This document shows, one piece after another, positions 32,463 to 42,960 of a stretch of DNA of 64,000 nucleotides; the stretch's first letter is position 1, and each line of letters starts with the position of its first letter. Source of the stretch: Neoechinorhynchus agilis (taxonomy: Eukaryota > Acanthocephala); contig CM121341.1 in the NCBI GenBank assembly GCA_051530055.1, positions 15,934,001 to 15,998,000 of the forward strand. Reading direction: 5' to 3'. The notes under the pieces are model-generated. The model did no database searches and was not told the origin of the DNA. It saw only the letters and a program-made list of their open reading frames with translations. A program made the position numbers and the translations under genes.

Positions 32463-33925
32463 TCACTTGATTTTGGTTCTGATTTCGTTCAGAATTGCTC
32501 GCAGTTTCATCGACAGTTTCTTATTTTGTTCGATTTCATCACTTAACGTTTTAAGAGATTTTCGCATTTTATCGACATCCAGATTTAGAACAAGCTCGTT
32601 TACGAGATGATCGACATCTTCACAAAGATTCTTTTGAGAATCAATAAGGAGTGCAACGCGGTCCAAGTGCATCTTTGAGGAGTCTGTTAATTTAAAATTC
32701 TGGCTAAATCCTTTATTGAGTTCAAAATGATCTTTACTTCTCAAATCAGCAAGACTAAGACTTCGATCAATTATATGCACCTGGTTTGACTTTTTGAGTC
32801 CCACTAAAAATCGCTGAATCAGCAACATTTTGTCTTGAACGAATCGACGAGAAAAGAATGACGTATTTCGGGTCGCCTGAGATTTAAGCATTTCAATTGG
32901 CTCGGGCTCGTGTTTCAGAAGTTCGGAAAGGCTTTGTTCGCTAAGCTTCTGATTAGATTTTATTCCATTTACTAAGGTTTGCAGATCTTGACCTGTCATG
33001 TCCGTCTTATTGCAAGATTCACTTTTATCGAAATTTTTTACATTTTCAAATAAATTTCCAATTTCAACCATTTGCTCAGTCACCCTATCTGTGATTGCCC
33101 CAAATGCTTCTAATTGATTTGATTGGGGAAACGAATCGCTTTGTTGTTCACAGTGTTCTTTAGAAGTGATTATTGATAAGGAAATATGGAAATACGATTT
33201 CTGATAGAATTGGTATTCTTTGAGCTAAAAGTCATCGAGGAATAAAATGAAAAACGTTTTTTATAATGACTGACAGAGTAATAAAGTGTCAAGGATCGGT
33301 GAGAAAAGCAATTTGAATCTTATTTAAAAGAATCGATTTGACTTTAAAGGTGGATGATTTTCGCAAGGATTTACGGAACAAAGCAAAAATTCAGAATTCA
33401 GATCAAGCTTGTAATTTGTTTAGTAAATTCGGAATGAATATTAAAAAATGTTAGAAGTTATATATGAAAGGCAACTAAAAAAGAGCACTGTAATTCCATT
33501 TGAAAGTCGTTTCCTTTCCAATCGATTAAAATCTTCTCAAGTCTCTCGTTTCTCAATTTCAATCGTTTGAGAATACCGTTATAGGCAATACATTCGGCTA
33601 TATTTTGTTCCATATCAATATTCGGCGCTGTTATTGATTGAAGATCAATGATTGCTCCATTCCACTCGCCTTTGTACAAGCGATCAACTATGTAATCTTG
33701 AGAATACTTCTTTGTCTCGCAAATCGAAATGAGATGACGAATGACGTTCATGAGAAGATGGTCCCGTGTGATCGATCGGAAATCAAAAGATTGAAGAAAT
33801 CGAATAGCATTATCCAGTAGAGTTTTGTCGCCTTCCAACGATAAATTAACAAGACGTTTTTGAATGTTTGTTTGAGATTCCCCAGGCATTTTGATTTGAA
33901 GAAATTTTATCAGTTGAAAAGTCAA
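32463..33925 (-). CDS. coiled-coil protein of unknown family (two exons)
   Basis: Exon 1 (33925 to about 33480) starts MPGESQTNIQKRLVNLSLEG (in-frame ATG at about 33889) and contains DRLYKGEWNGAIIDLQS. Exon 2 (about 33185 to 32463) reads EHCEQQSDSFPQSNQLEAF, continues in a heptad-rich stretch (HLVNELVLNLDVDKMRKSL, LSDEIEQNKKLSMKLR) and ends EIRTKIK. The whole is roughly 370-390 residues. The pattern of a helical N-domain and long coiled coil resembles spindle or kinetochore subunits, but I cannot name the family. In the left arm only the last codons survive (6432-6500), so this is the only full copy in the window. Confidence 0.6.
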
Positions 33926-34385
33926 TGATGTTGAACGAAAGAATTAAATATTGGTTATTTGGCTCTATTATTAAAGAACAGACAGTAAACAACGTTATTT
34001 CTCTTTTTTCAAAAGACGTTTGAAGAAATACGCCTTCTGCGAAAGATCAATCCATTTGCCTTTACTGCTCTCATATGAAAGTAAGTGCACAAAATTCCAC
34101 TTTAATTATTTCGATCAGTAAACTTTCTGAAAGTGTTATCAATCACGTATCAAATAAAGTTTTTTCTTTATATTTAAATACAAGGGTTCATTGGTATTGC
34201 AGATTGCAGCAAGGTCGACTTAAATGAAAAAATTTTGTTTTTAGATTCACAAAGCATGCAATAAAGCATTGAGTGATCTAGCGCCGAAGAGCAAATTGAA
34301 GTTTATTTTACTATTCATTTACAACGATGTTTTTTAGACTGAAGAACGTGTTTAATTTTATTAAATAAATTGTTTTTACTGGATC

Positions 34386-34920
34386 TCATTTTGTCGTTCC
34401 TCGAACGCTTGCTGCGTAGCCTCTTTGGATCGCGAGGCTGATCCTCTCAATGAGGAAGCTATGTTCCCTGCGATCTCCTTTGGCGGCAGTTAAGAGGCGG
34501 CCAAGTTCTTTGGAGAATTTGCTGGCTGCCGATCCCAAGGCCCCTTGGGCTTCCACGCCGAAAGGAAGGAACTGGTTATGTTGCTGCAATTTAGCATGCT
34601 TTGCTGCTTTCTTCCTTTTAGTCGCCGTCGCAGCACCTCCAGGTCCAGTCATGGCATCTTGTCGATTGGAGGGTGCGAGCGAGTCGACAAACGTCGCGTC
34701 CCAAATCAAACACTTACCCTGTTTCCATGGGAAAATTGTTATTCCGTCGGGACGCTTTCCATTCGAGCGACAAAGATGATTGGACTCCAGGATGGTCCGT
34801 ACGTGTATCGAGTTGAGGGCTCTGCCTATTATTGCGTTGAGCTCCGCGTGTCTTGCTATACGTCCTCTTGATTTTCGCAAAGAAGGCCATGTATTCCAAA
34901 TTCATCCACATCAGAACCAC
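34386..34920 (-). mobile_element. REL-LINE C-terminal fragment (group C), right-arm copy
   Basis: Mirror of 5477-6011, encoding the same endonuclease end (RPDGITIFPW, GKCLIWDATFVDSLAPS, AIQRGYAASVRG). Confidence 0.85.
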
Positions 34921-35456
34921 ATACGATGATTAGGTTTGAATGATTTATTTGAATAAATGGGAGATAAAGACTTTGAACATTAGGAAATCATCCACATCAT
35001 TGTATGTCTTCTCATATCCATCAATTATTGACTTTCGCCTTCAAAGTCGAGTTGGGTCATCGTTAATTTTTCAGACATTGATAATAAAGGTATTAACGAT
35101 CAACATTATGGTTCCATTGACATTAGCAAACGCTTTCTGGTGCCACTTTGCATGTCCGTATCACAATGTAAAACTTTATTTTAGTATTCATTTATTATGA
35201 TTAAATAGCAACTTGGTAAAGCTTCCTATGAATTAAGATGTATAAAGCTAAAATTGGTTATCCATGTATTTTTAGTTAAATGAGCATTACATAAACGACA
35301 GCGATTTGCTTGACTTTGAAATCAGTAGCATTCTACCTCATCTACTCTTAAGACGTTTTTAAAATGGTTTTTTAAGAAAAGGATAGAAATAAAATCTCTA
35401 AGTACCATAGCAACCATTGGCAACTGATGTTGTATCGACCTTAAATACATTGCCAC

Positions 35457-36756
35457 ATGATTCCTATTAAATTGTTAGATGAAGAACTTCACTCCATCCG
35501 ACAGTTTCGCATCTCGGAATTTGGATCAGAAGCTTGGTTTAAGCAGTTTGTTGTCATTTTAAAGACCACCAATGAGGCAGTATGCATCGCGAAGTCCGGA
35601 TCTTCGTTGGATAACGTATCATTGGTCCTTGAAGCACGAATGGAAATTCTACTCCATGAACTAATAACTGCAGAAGTATGGCGTGTTCATGTGTTTGGTT
35701 CAATGATTTCCCATCAAATATATCCGGAAACAATCACGGTTCTCGCTGTTTCCTTCTACTACGAATGCATTCTTGCAAACCTGTTGGAAACAATCCTATT
35801 CCACGCCGAAAATGTTAATCGAGAGGCACTCAAATGTCTTCTTTTAATGAGTATCTCCATTTAAATCACTGAACGAGTCTTCAGTCGATCTAATCGACTA
35901 TTGCCACCGATGTCTCATCGTCAACGATGTACCTAAGAGTGTGCCTCGTATGCTTCAAGAGATTTTGAGACAACTTAAAAAGTTCAGAAAATTAAGAAAA
36001 ATAAAGGCACTTACAATTATGGGATGTCTCACACAGAATTTACGTCAAATAGGTGTTGCAGCTATTAATAAGATGCTGGTTGATTTTGACTTCCCCATGC
36101 TAATCCTAAGAGCACTAGATCAAAAGGTCTGGATAGGCGTAAATAAGGATACGAAGGAGGTAAAGGAGTATATTGATGGAAACTGGCGTCCGTATAATCC
36201 ACACAGAATAAACAAAATTGAAGCTCAGTGCTGGATGGCACTCTTTTCCCTGGTCACCTCCTCGGATTTTCTTCAAAAATACCCTTTAGATGTCGTGCGC
36301 ATTGAAAGTCTTCAAAAGGCGTGCAATCACCACTTAAATCAATATTTACTGGATCAGCTACCCTTTCTAGAGCATTTGAAGCGCTTTATATTAGAGTTAA
36401 GTCTTATATCACCTACGTCGTGCAATTTAAAACCGTTCCTGATCGTTGATTGCAGCAAGCGAATACTCGAGCAAATCACAAAGAACGTTGATTGGAAAGA
36501 AATCGCTTCATCTGCATGTCAACTTTACCTTTCGAAGGATTCATGTGGGCGGCTAGGAAATGTTCTTGAACAGTGTTCGTTACTGTTTTCGCACAATCTT
36601 GAATTTAACCAAAAAACAGTTCAGTGCTCATCATGTGGTGCAGTAGTTGAAACATTACAAAAATGCGGACGGTGTAAAATTGCTCAATATTGCGACATTT
36701 CTTGTCAGAAGAACCATTGGGCAATTCATAAACTTATTTGCCGCGAACGAAAATAA
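35457..36756 (+). CDS. ZMYND10: ZMYND10 (right copy)
   Basis: Mirror copy of the gene at 3641-4940, with identical encoded residues in both exons as far as I can read, and the same short intron (about 35851-35884 or 35836-35884). All MYND ligands are present (CSSC, CGRC, YCDISC, HWAIHKLIC). Upstream sequence is also the same, so both copies may be expressed. Whether two copies exist in the real genome or reflect an assembly artefact cannot be told here. Confidence 0.9.
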
Positions 36757-37076
36757 ATTCAACTTAGCTTCTCAAGGCAAAGTAATGGGATAAATAGTAG
36801 ACTTAATCAAAATCGCCATCCAGCAACTAACATAAATCGTGTAACTTCGTAGTCCTTTTCACGGCTCGACAAAAATAATGATGAGAAGCTGCACCCTTGA
36901 ATTTATTTGCCGGGCGATATTTGTTGGTCAGCCATATCATCTATACGATTAATGTGTATTTTTGTTTTTTTGACATGAATTTTCGGTGGTAGTTTTTACT
37001 GGTTCAGAGGTTTATACTAATCTTTGATATCTCCATACCGAACAATAAAGAATAAATAAATTTTAATGTTAACTGT

Positions 37077-38826
37077 TTAAAATCCATGGAACACGGTAAG
37101 CCACTGAGTAAAAAATGCGTCGCTATGATCTTCGTTATGAATCTCGATTGTCCATTCTCCAGTAGGATTTTCTCCCCAGAACTGAACAGAAGTAAAAGGC
37201 CAGTTGTAATAGCCGGAATTGGACATATCATGAAGTCGCTTCCTTAACAATTTGCTTCTCGTGCCCATTGGTGACATTAAAACAATGCTCAGCCGTCCTC
37301 TTCGCTGACTATCGATTGTGAGAACACTTTCAACATGTTCAAGACTTTTGAGCATATCACATGATTTCGTATTCATTCGAGCGACGACCGTTCGGTTCGC
37401 GGGTATGCGTACATGTTTAACATGAGCAAGCACGGCACAACTATGTCTTTCTGGCACATTATTCCAATTGAGAGCCTTTGCAACAAGCACTTTGACATTT
37501 AGCAGTCCAAAACCACACGCGTCATCAAAATGATGGCCAGCACCGTTTTTACGCCGATTCTTCGATTTAATTTGATCATGAAAGGAGGAATGTACTATCA
37601 AGTGCTGAACGTCACGCCATGTCAGACTTGGATTAGCTTCAAGAGCCAAAGCAACGGCAGCCGCCACAATTGGAGCCGACGCGGATGTTCCTGAGTGGCG
37701 CATTGTGCATCCTCCCCCGAGTTCAGTTGTTACAATTTGACGGTCGTGAACCCTGTCGCTGCTAAAAGTTGATGTTAACGCGCTTGCACAAGACTCAGTG
37801 TATGATGGAACGATGAATTTCTCACTTATGCTGTTCACACTGATAGAAAAAGGCGAGTTGCAATACCCGTCACAATTGCAATCGTCATTGTATCGTCCTC
37901 CGTTACCTGCTGCCCAGACAAAGATGGAGCCTCGGCCTTGCCGGCCATGTTGAACACCTTTAACCATGGCTGAAATCGTAAGTAATCCTGGTCCATCTAC
38001 TTTCTCCCCATTATCATCAGGTCCCCAGGACGAACTGTAAATATCGATTTCATCATTTTTAAACGAAACTGCTTGGGATTCGCTTGCGTCCGTACTTGGA
38101 CCATCGAGGACCTTCAGCATACCAATCTGCACGTCCTGAGCAATCCCTACACAGCAGCGGCTGTTATTCGCTTTGGCAACAATCTGACCAACACAACGAG
38201 TTCCGTGCCGATTCAAATTCGTAAGGGTGAACCTTGGTAGAGGGTCATCATCGTCTTCAGTGAAATCGTAGCTAATATTTGGACTATAGTTCTTCTCAAT
38301 CTCAGGATGTGTGTACTCAAGCCCATCGTCTATGAGAAATAGCTCCTTTAAAGAAACCCCATTTTGAGCTACTTCTAACTTAAGACTGCAACTTTTACTC
38401 CTTTGCCACTAAAACCCATATTCCATGCCCCTTCGATATCCATGAAAGTAGCCAATGAACAGTTTTTATTCATGTACCATTGCTCCTGCCATAGTGGATC
38501 ATTAAAATAAAAACTCGTTGCTTCACTAATTGAAGGCCGCCTTCTCTTTCCAATAATAGGCCACTGAAATGCAACCTTTTGGCATATAGAATGTCTTTAA
38601 GAAGTTCCAACTTGGTTAGCCGCAAAAAGAGATTTCGGTTTTCGTTTTCTTTACCAAAACCAATGAACGTTAACTTTCCAGTGTCAACTATCCGATATCC
38701 AGTCAAGTACTGAATATCCTGAAGAATATTAGCGTCGTCCAAAAGATCCATGCACATACGCAAACCATAGTCTCTCTTGTGCGCCCATGTGTGTAGGATT
38801 AGGGAAACGAAAAGGAAAAATTGCAT
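37077..38826 (-). pseudogene. proprotein convertase, right copy with a frameshift
   Basis: Mirror of 1570-3320. The catalytic and P-domain part (38216-37077, 379 codons) reads the same as the left copy. In the N-terminal exon one A is missing from a run of A near 38577 (AAAAGG where the left has AAAAAGG). The frame then changes from AKKVAFQWPII to AKRLHFSGLLL and stops before the mature enzyme. If real, this copy makes no protease and is very recently lost; a sequencing error in an A-run is the other explanation. Confidence 0.8.
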
Positions 38827-38836
38827 CGAAAATGAA

Positions 38837-39530
38837 TACGAGAAGGTGATTCGAAAATAACAACCTTTTTATTACATTGTACCTTATTCTTAGGATCTTT
38901 TGCTCGCCTATTTGCCATGTATACAAACAATGTTAAATACGAAGCAAACAACAAATACTAGATAGAAACAACTGATTGATATTATATTCATTTTCTTTTA
39001 CAAGCCATTTTTCCAATTTATAAAAGTTCCGATGTGAACGAAGGAACACCTTTATCCTCCATTGCTTCGAGGATGCATCCGGCATTCCTTTTTTGAATTG
39101 CGCAGCTGATTCTCTCATAAAAAATAGTTGGCTTCGGCCATAAACTTTCAAACCTTGGATAAGAATTCTGCTGTTTTTGGTCCGAGGGCACCGGCTACGG
39201 ATCGAGGTATTTGTATTTCCCCCTTTTCGGTCCTTCGCCCTTTCGCCACTTTACCAACCCCGGAAACTGCAAGAGGCACTTTGTTTTTAGCATTCGTATT
39301 TGGGCAGGTGAAGGGGAGACGGCCTCCTTCAGACGGAACTGTTGATGCGCCGTCCTGTCTTCTCCCGTCATCTCTGCTAAACAGCCCGGCTCGAGGAAAG
39401 GTGGAATGTAGTTTCCAGAGCCCTAGCGATTGTGGCCGGTTTTTGGGGGCAATCGAGTCTGTAGGTTATTGTGCTGTCCATCGTTGCACCGCATTTGCAT
39501 GCTTCGGGGATTAATCAAACCACGAATAAG
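38837..39530 (-). mobile_element. REL-LINE C-terminal fragment (group F), uninterrupted
   Basis: Read on the minus strand from 39530: CKCGATMDS (start of the zinc motif), a decayed stretch, LEPGCLAE, then in a shifted frame DDGRRQDGASTVP and FTCPNTNAKNKVPLAVSG, KVAKGRRTEKGEIQI, and after a small change GALGPKTAEFLSKV. Matching the DGRRPDG and WDATCVDT pattern of the group-A copy identifies it as the endonuclease end. The inner part (to 39205) is shared with the left arm; the outer 325 bp are not. Confidence 0.75.
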
Positions 39531-40978
39531 CGTAGTGTCGAAGCGAGACCAGAGAAGGGGTCGCCCAGTTTTTAAATCTGAAAATAGGTTTCAGCATCCA
39601 AATGAAAATGAGTCGATTTTTTGTGATCTAAAACAGAAAATACATCTTTTGCAAATTTGCTGTTTACGGAAATTATACATTTTATATATCGGAGTTTTGA
39701 TCATCATAATACAAGATAAGACATATTTTATTGATTTGAAATATTTCGCTAGGGGGCATCGCATCATCTAAAAGGTTTTAGTTGCTTTGTACTGTATAAC
39801 TCGGGTGTGCGTGATCGCAATTCCCGTTGTTAGGGGGATCGTGTCCGCTCGTACCCGCCACGATGTGTGACATTTTCTCATTTGTTTTTAATACATCACT
39901 GGCCGGTAGTCTTAAGCTTTACAGCGATCGCCTTTAAAGGTTTTGGTTGCCTTTTGACAAAATGTGTACCATGAAACTCAAAAAAGCGACAAGCCTGTTT
40001 ATATTGGGCGATTATCTTCTAAATGCCCCGCGTCGTTTGTCCGATATGCACATTATCACCCCGCTAGTCGGATCAGTGTATCTTTTTTTGAAGGTACTTG
40101 CGAGGGTGATCCCTTTATTTTTATACAAGCGAACTCAGACCTTCGCCCTCATAATTGAATAGATGGTAATTACATCTCTTAATATCGCAATCTATTACCC
40201 ATCTAGAATATCCTCTTACTCTCAATTCCCAAACGATACTTTCTTTTTTTATCGACACAAATCCAGTGGACGATACCATAAAAGCTCGTCGAAGATAAGC
40301 AGTAATTGTGGATATTTTATACTTTATTGGTTGATGACCAGACCAGTATGGTGGTTCCCATGGCAATTTCGGATTCCGAAGTAACACTATAGTTACTTTT
40401 CCTTCAGAACGTCTAGGAACGAAATCTCTCCATTACTATTCTCGCTATTGACTGTCTACTGTGTGCGTGGATCTTTAATATTCAGCACTGCATTCAGTGA
40501 GTTATGTCTGTTGTAAAAATCAATCAGAATGAACCCGAATAATACACTAATCTTTCATTCAGTTTGTCGCAGTTTAATAAAATACGTTAACAAACGACTA
40601 TACACAATTTTCTTTCAAAACGACTTTGATTCATTTTTTGTTTAAAAGATTTGATTAGTGACTTTTTAAACGAATCAAATTTCTTACTGTCCTTGAAAAA
40701 AGTGAGATGTTATAAATTCGATTTCGAGCAAGTAAACAAAAAGTTAAGGAGTATCATTGAAAATCGACCTTTAAAGAGCTAAGAACTCGGTTAAGGGAAA
40801 AACTCCTGAAACTCGGCAATTTGTGTACCGAATGGAAATGTACAGTTTGAACGTTTCTACGATTTTCTGGACGCACCTGAATTTTAGTAAAACTTAAACC
40901 TTATTAAAGGATAAAGCCACAAGAATCGTGGAATAGGGCGGTAGTTTAATAATGTAGGTTTGAAGAAAGGTTGTTAAT
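39531..40978. other. 1.4 kb without a recognised gene
   Basis: A GC-richer patch near 39790-39870 and several overlapping frames at 39947-40390 show no domain. Probably decayed repeat sequence. Confidence 0.35.
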
Positions 40979-41650
40979 AAATATCGAAAATGTGGATACA
41001 ACGAGCGTTTGCTCATTGCAGCTCGATTACTGACCTGGAACATGAATTGGAATTTCTCTTGGATTTATAGCTACGGATGGGTTATCCGTTGAATCTGGTT
41101 AGGAGGGTGATCAGTAGCGCTAGGTTTGAAAGGCCGACAGACGTGACATCGGATAAGGATCGTGTGTTTCTTGATTTGCCGTTTATTGACGATTCCTCCT
41201 ATCAGAGTTTATCCAGGGTTTTATTAACAAGCCACCAGAGCAAACGTACGCTCTTCTATTCCAAACGGAGGAAGAATCTTCATGGCCTGATCTGTCCGAG
41301 CAATCGTGAAGGCCCAAGTGGTGCAGTATATAGAATATCCTGCTCGGATTGTGATCGCTGCTACATTGGCCAGACAAATAACTTTGGGAGGGGGAGGAAG
41401 GAGCATCGCTATTCACTGAAGAAACAGGGCACGAACTCCGCTGTGGTTTCCCACTCTCTGACTACGGGCCATAAGATCGATATTAACGACGCATATTTGT
41501 TGGTACGCAATGACCATAAGGTTGAGCGTGTTATTATCGAGGCCATGTTCATTCAGGGAACCAATACTTTCGCGGTAAACAAGATAGATTATTCCCTAAA
41601 GTTGAGGATACCTACTGATAAGACAATGAGGCTGCCAAATTAATTTTTAG
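40979..41650 (+). mobile_element. Penelope-like element 3' part with GIY-YIG endonuclease
   Basis: A 188-codon frame (41077-41643) carries the end of a PLE polyprotein. The connector region (SLSRVLLTSHQSKRTLFYS) leads to the GIY-YIG domain with GAVYRISCSDCDRCYIGQT, the basic RGRKEHRYSLKK, VSHSLTTGHKIDI and VERVIIEAMFIQ. The frame is open to its natural end, so this domain looks better kept than the other PLE pieces. The reverse transcriptase is absent upstream, so the copy is 5'-truncated. The hammerhead-like motif follows directly. Confidence 0.85.
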
Positions 41651-41699
41651 ATAATTGACTGAAGAAGTCCAGTGTGATTGGACGAAATATTTCAATTAT
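41651..41699 (+). ncRNA. hammerhead-ribozyme-like motif at PLE 3' tail
   Basis: Eight bases after the PLE stop codon an ordered set of hammerhead parts appears. ATAATTGA (41651-41658) is the perfect complement of TCAATTAT (41692-41699), giving an 8-bp outer helix. Inside are CTGAAGA (consensus CTGATGA, one change), a helix-II hairpin GTCCA/TGGAC with a 7-nt loop, and GAAA. PLEs are known to carry minimal hammerheads with a very short helix III in their terminal repeats. The A in place of T in the core may reduce or abolish cleavage. Assignment rests on base pairing read by eye. Confidence 0.6.
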
Positions 41700-41700
41700 A

Positions 41701-42264
41701 GTGATTCTTGGATATATAACTCTTCCCCACTTCCACATACTCATGGAATTTATCTTTAAATATCGAAAAACAATCGAGAAGCTTTCATCGATACGATATG
41801 CTTAACATTAGGTTCTGACAATAAATAAAGAGCCACTAACTGAGCATTTATTATTTTCTAATTAGCTCGAAAGCACTCTTCAAAATTTGATGAATTTCTT
41901 AATTATAGAATGCTCGCAATTCACACGAATTCCACGTAGCGATTAAGAAGTGCTAAAATACCAAAGGAACTCTTAAATCCAGGGGAATTCACCGGAGATA
42001 ATGATGAGATTTACGGCAAAAAAGAATTCCCCTTCCAAGTCTACGAAACACAAAAGAACGTTTTCTTTTGTTTTTATGTGGTTTTCAATGATGGGTGATC
42101 CATTGTTCTTTTTTATTTAGATTCACACATATTCCTCGTTACGAAAACTATGCATTGAATAATTAGCCCTTTTTACGAATTTTAACGATTTAAGTTTTTT
42201 CAACAAATCTGTTGAGCGTGAATTTCCACCCGTTTAAATGCGTTAGAAAATTAAATGCACTTGG
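41701..42264. other. intergenic
   Basis: AT-rich, no recognised gene. Confidence 0.35.
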
Positions 42265-42276
42265 TTGTTTCAGAAT

Positions 42277-42960
42277 ATGGCAATTGAACACTTGGATATG
42301 GAACTAAAGATCAAAACATGGGTTGAAGAGTACAAGCGAATGAGTGACGATAAATTCTGCTATGATTCATTCACATTTTCGAAATTTGATAATTTGCAAA
42401 CATTAATCGATATTGAAGGAATCTACGAGATATCTGCACCATTAAAGAACTACCATAAAGTATCCGCTGGATCAATTATATTTCCTCTAAATTGGTAATG
42501 CTCAATGAATAATCTCTGGTGGTTTAGAAGGATTCCAAACTTAAGTAAAAATAACAGACTATTTCTCGTAAGCTTCTAAGGTGTAAATGTTTTGATAGAT
42601 TTCTAGAAAATTGCACTTTAATTTTTTTCTCAGAGCAAGCACCGTCGTTGATAGTAGCCAGCTTAATTTTCTTTTTGAAATTGGGTATTATCTCATTACA
42701 CAACGATCTTCAACTGCAAGGTAGCGTCGTCGTTTCCGGTTGCACAAGACCGATAGCAGAAAACACTGTAACCCACAACTCTCAGTCATCAGTAATAATC
42801 TTAAAAAAATGCAAAAACCCCAAAAAAATCCTGGCCGAGATTCCAAATGAATATCTTGATATAGCATTGAGAACTCTGAGTGGCAAATACGAAAAACCGG
42901 ATATTTTTAATACCCACGAGGAAATATACCGAAATTTTATGCAAAATCTGACACAGGTAC
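42277..42960 (+). CDS. unidentified exons upstream of the phosphotransferase gene
   Basis: A frame from ATG 42277 (MAIEHLDMELKIKTWVEEYK) runs to a GT at about 42497. After a TTTCTCAG acceptor near 42633 another open stretch continues (QLNFLFEIGYYLITQRSS in one frame). A different frame then has KNPKKILAEIPNEYLDIALR. The amino-acid composition looks coding, but no domain is recognised and the frames do not join cleanly. It may be a separate broken gene or the divergent N-terminus of the next one. Confidence 0.35.

Larger units (their letters stand above)
33990..39205 (-). repeat. right arm of the 5.2-kb inverted duplication
   Basis: Reverse complement of 1192-6400. It contains, from its outer end, the group-F LINE tail, the convertase copy, ZMYND10, the dispersed repeat and the group-C LINE fragment. 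The mirror relation shifts by one base between the convertase N-terminus and the rest, because of a one-base difference near 38577. Outward, LINE sequence continues to about 39530 with no counterpart left of 1192. Confidence 0.93.

Noticed and set aside
39128-39514. 128-codon plus-strand frame, and the similar minus-strand frame at 58415-58624
   Set aside because: Their similarity first suggested a repeated novel protein, but the opposite strand reads as the LINE endonuclease end (DGRRQDGASTVP, FTCPNTNAK), which explains it.
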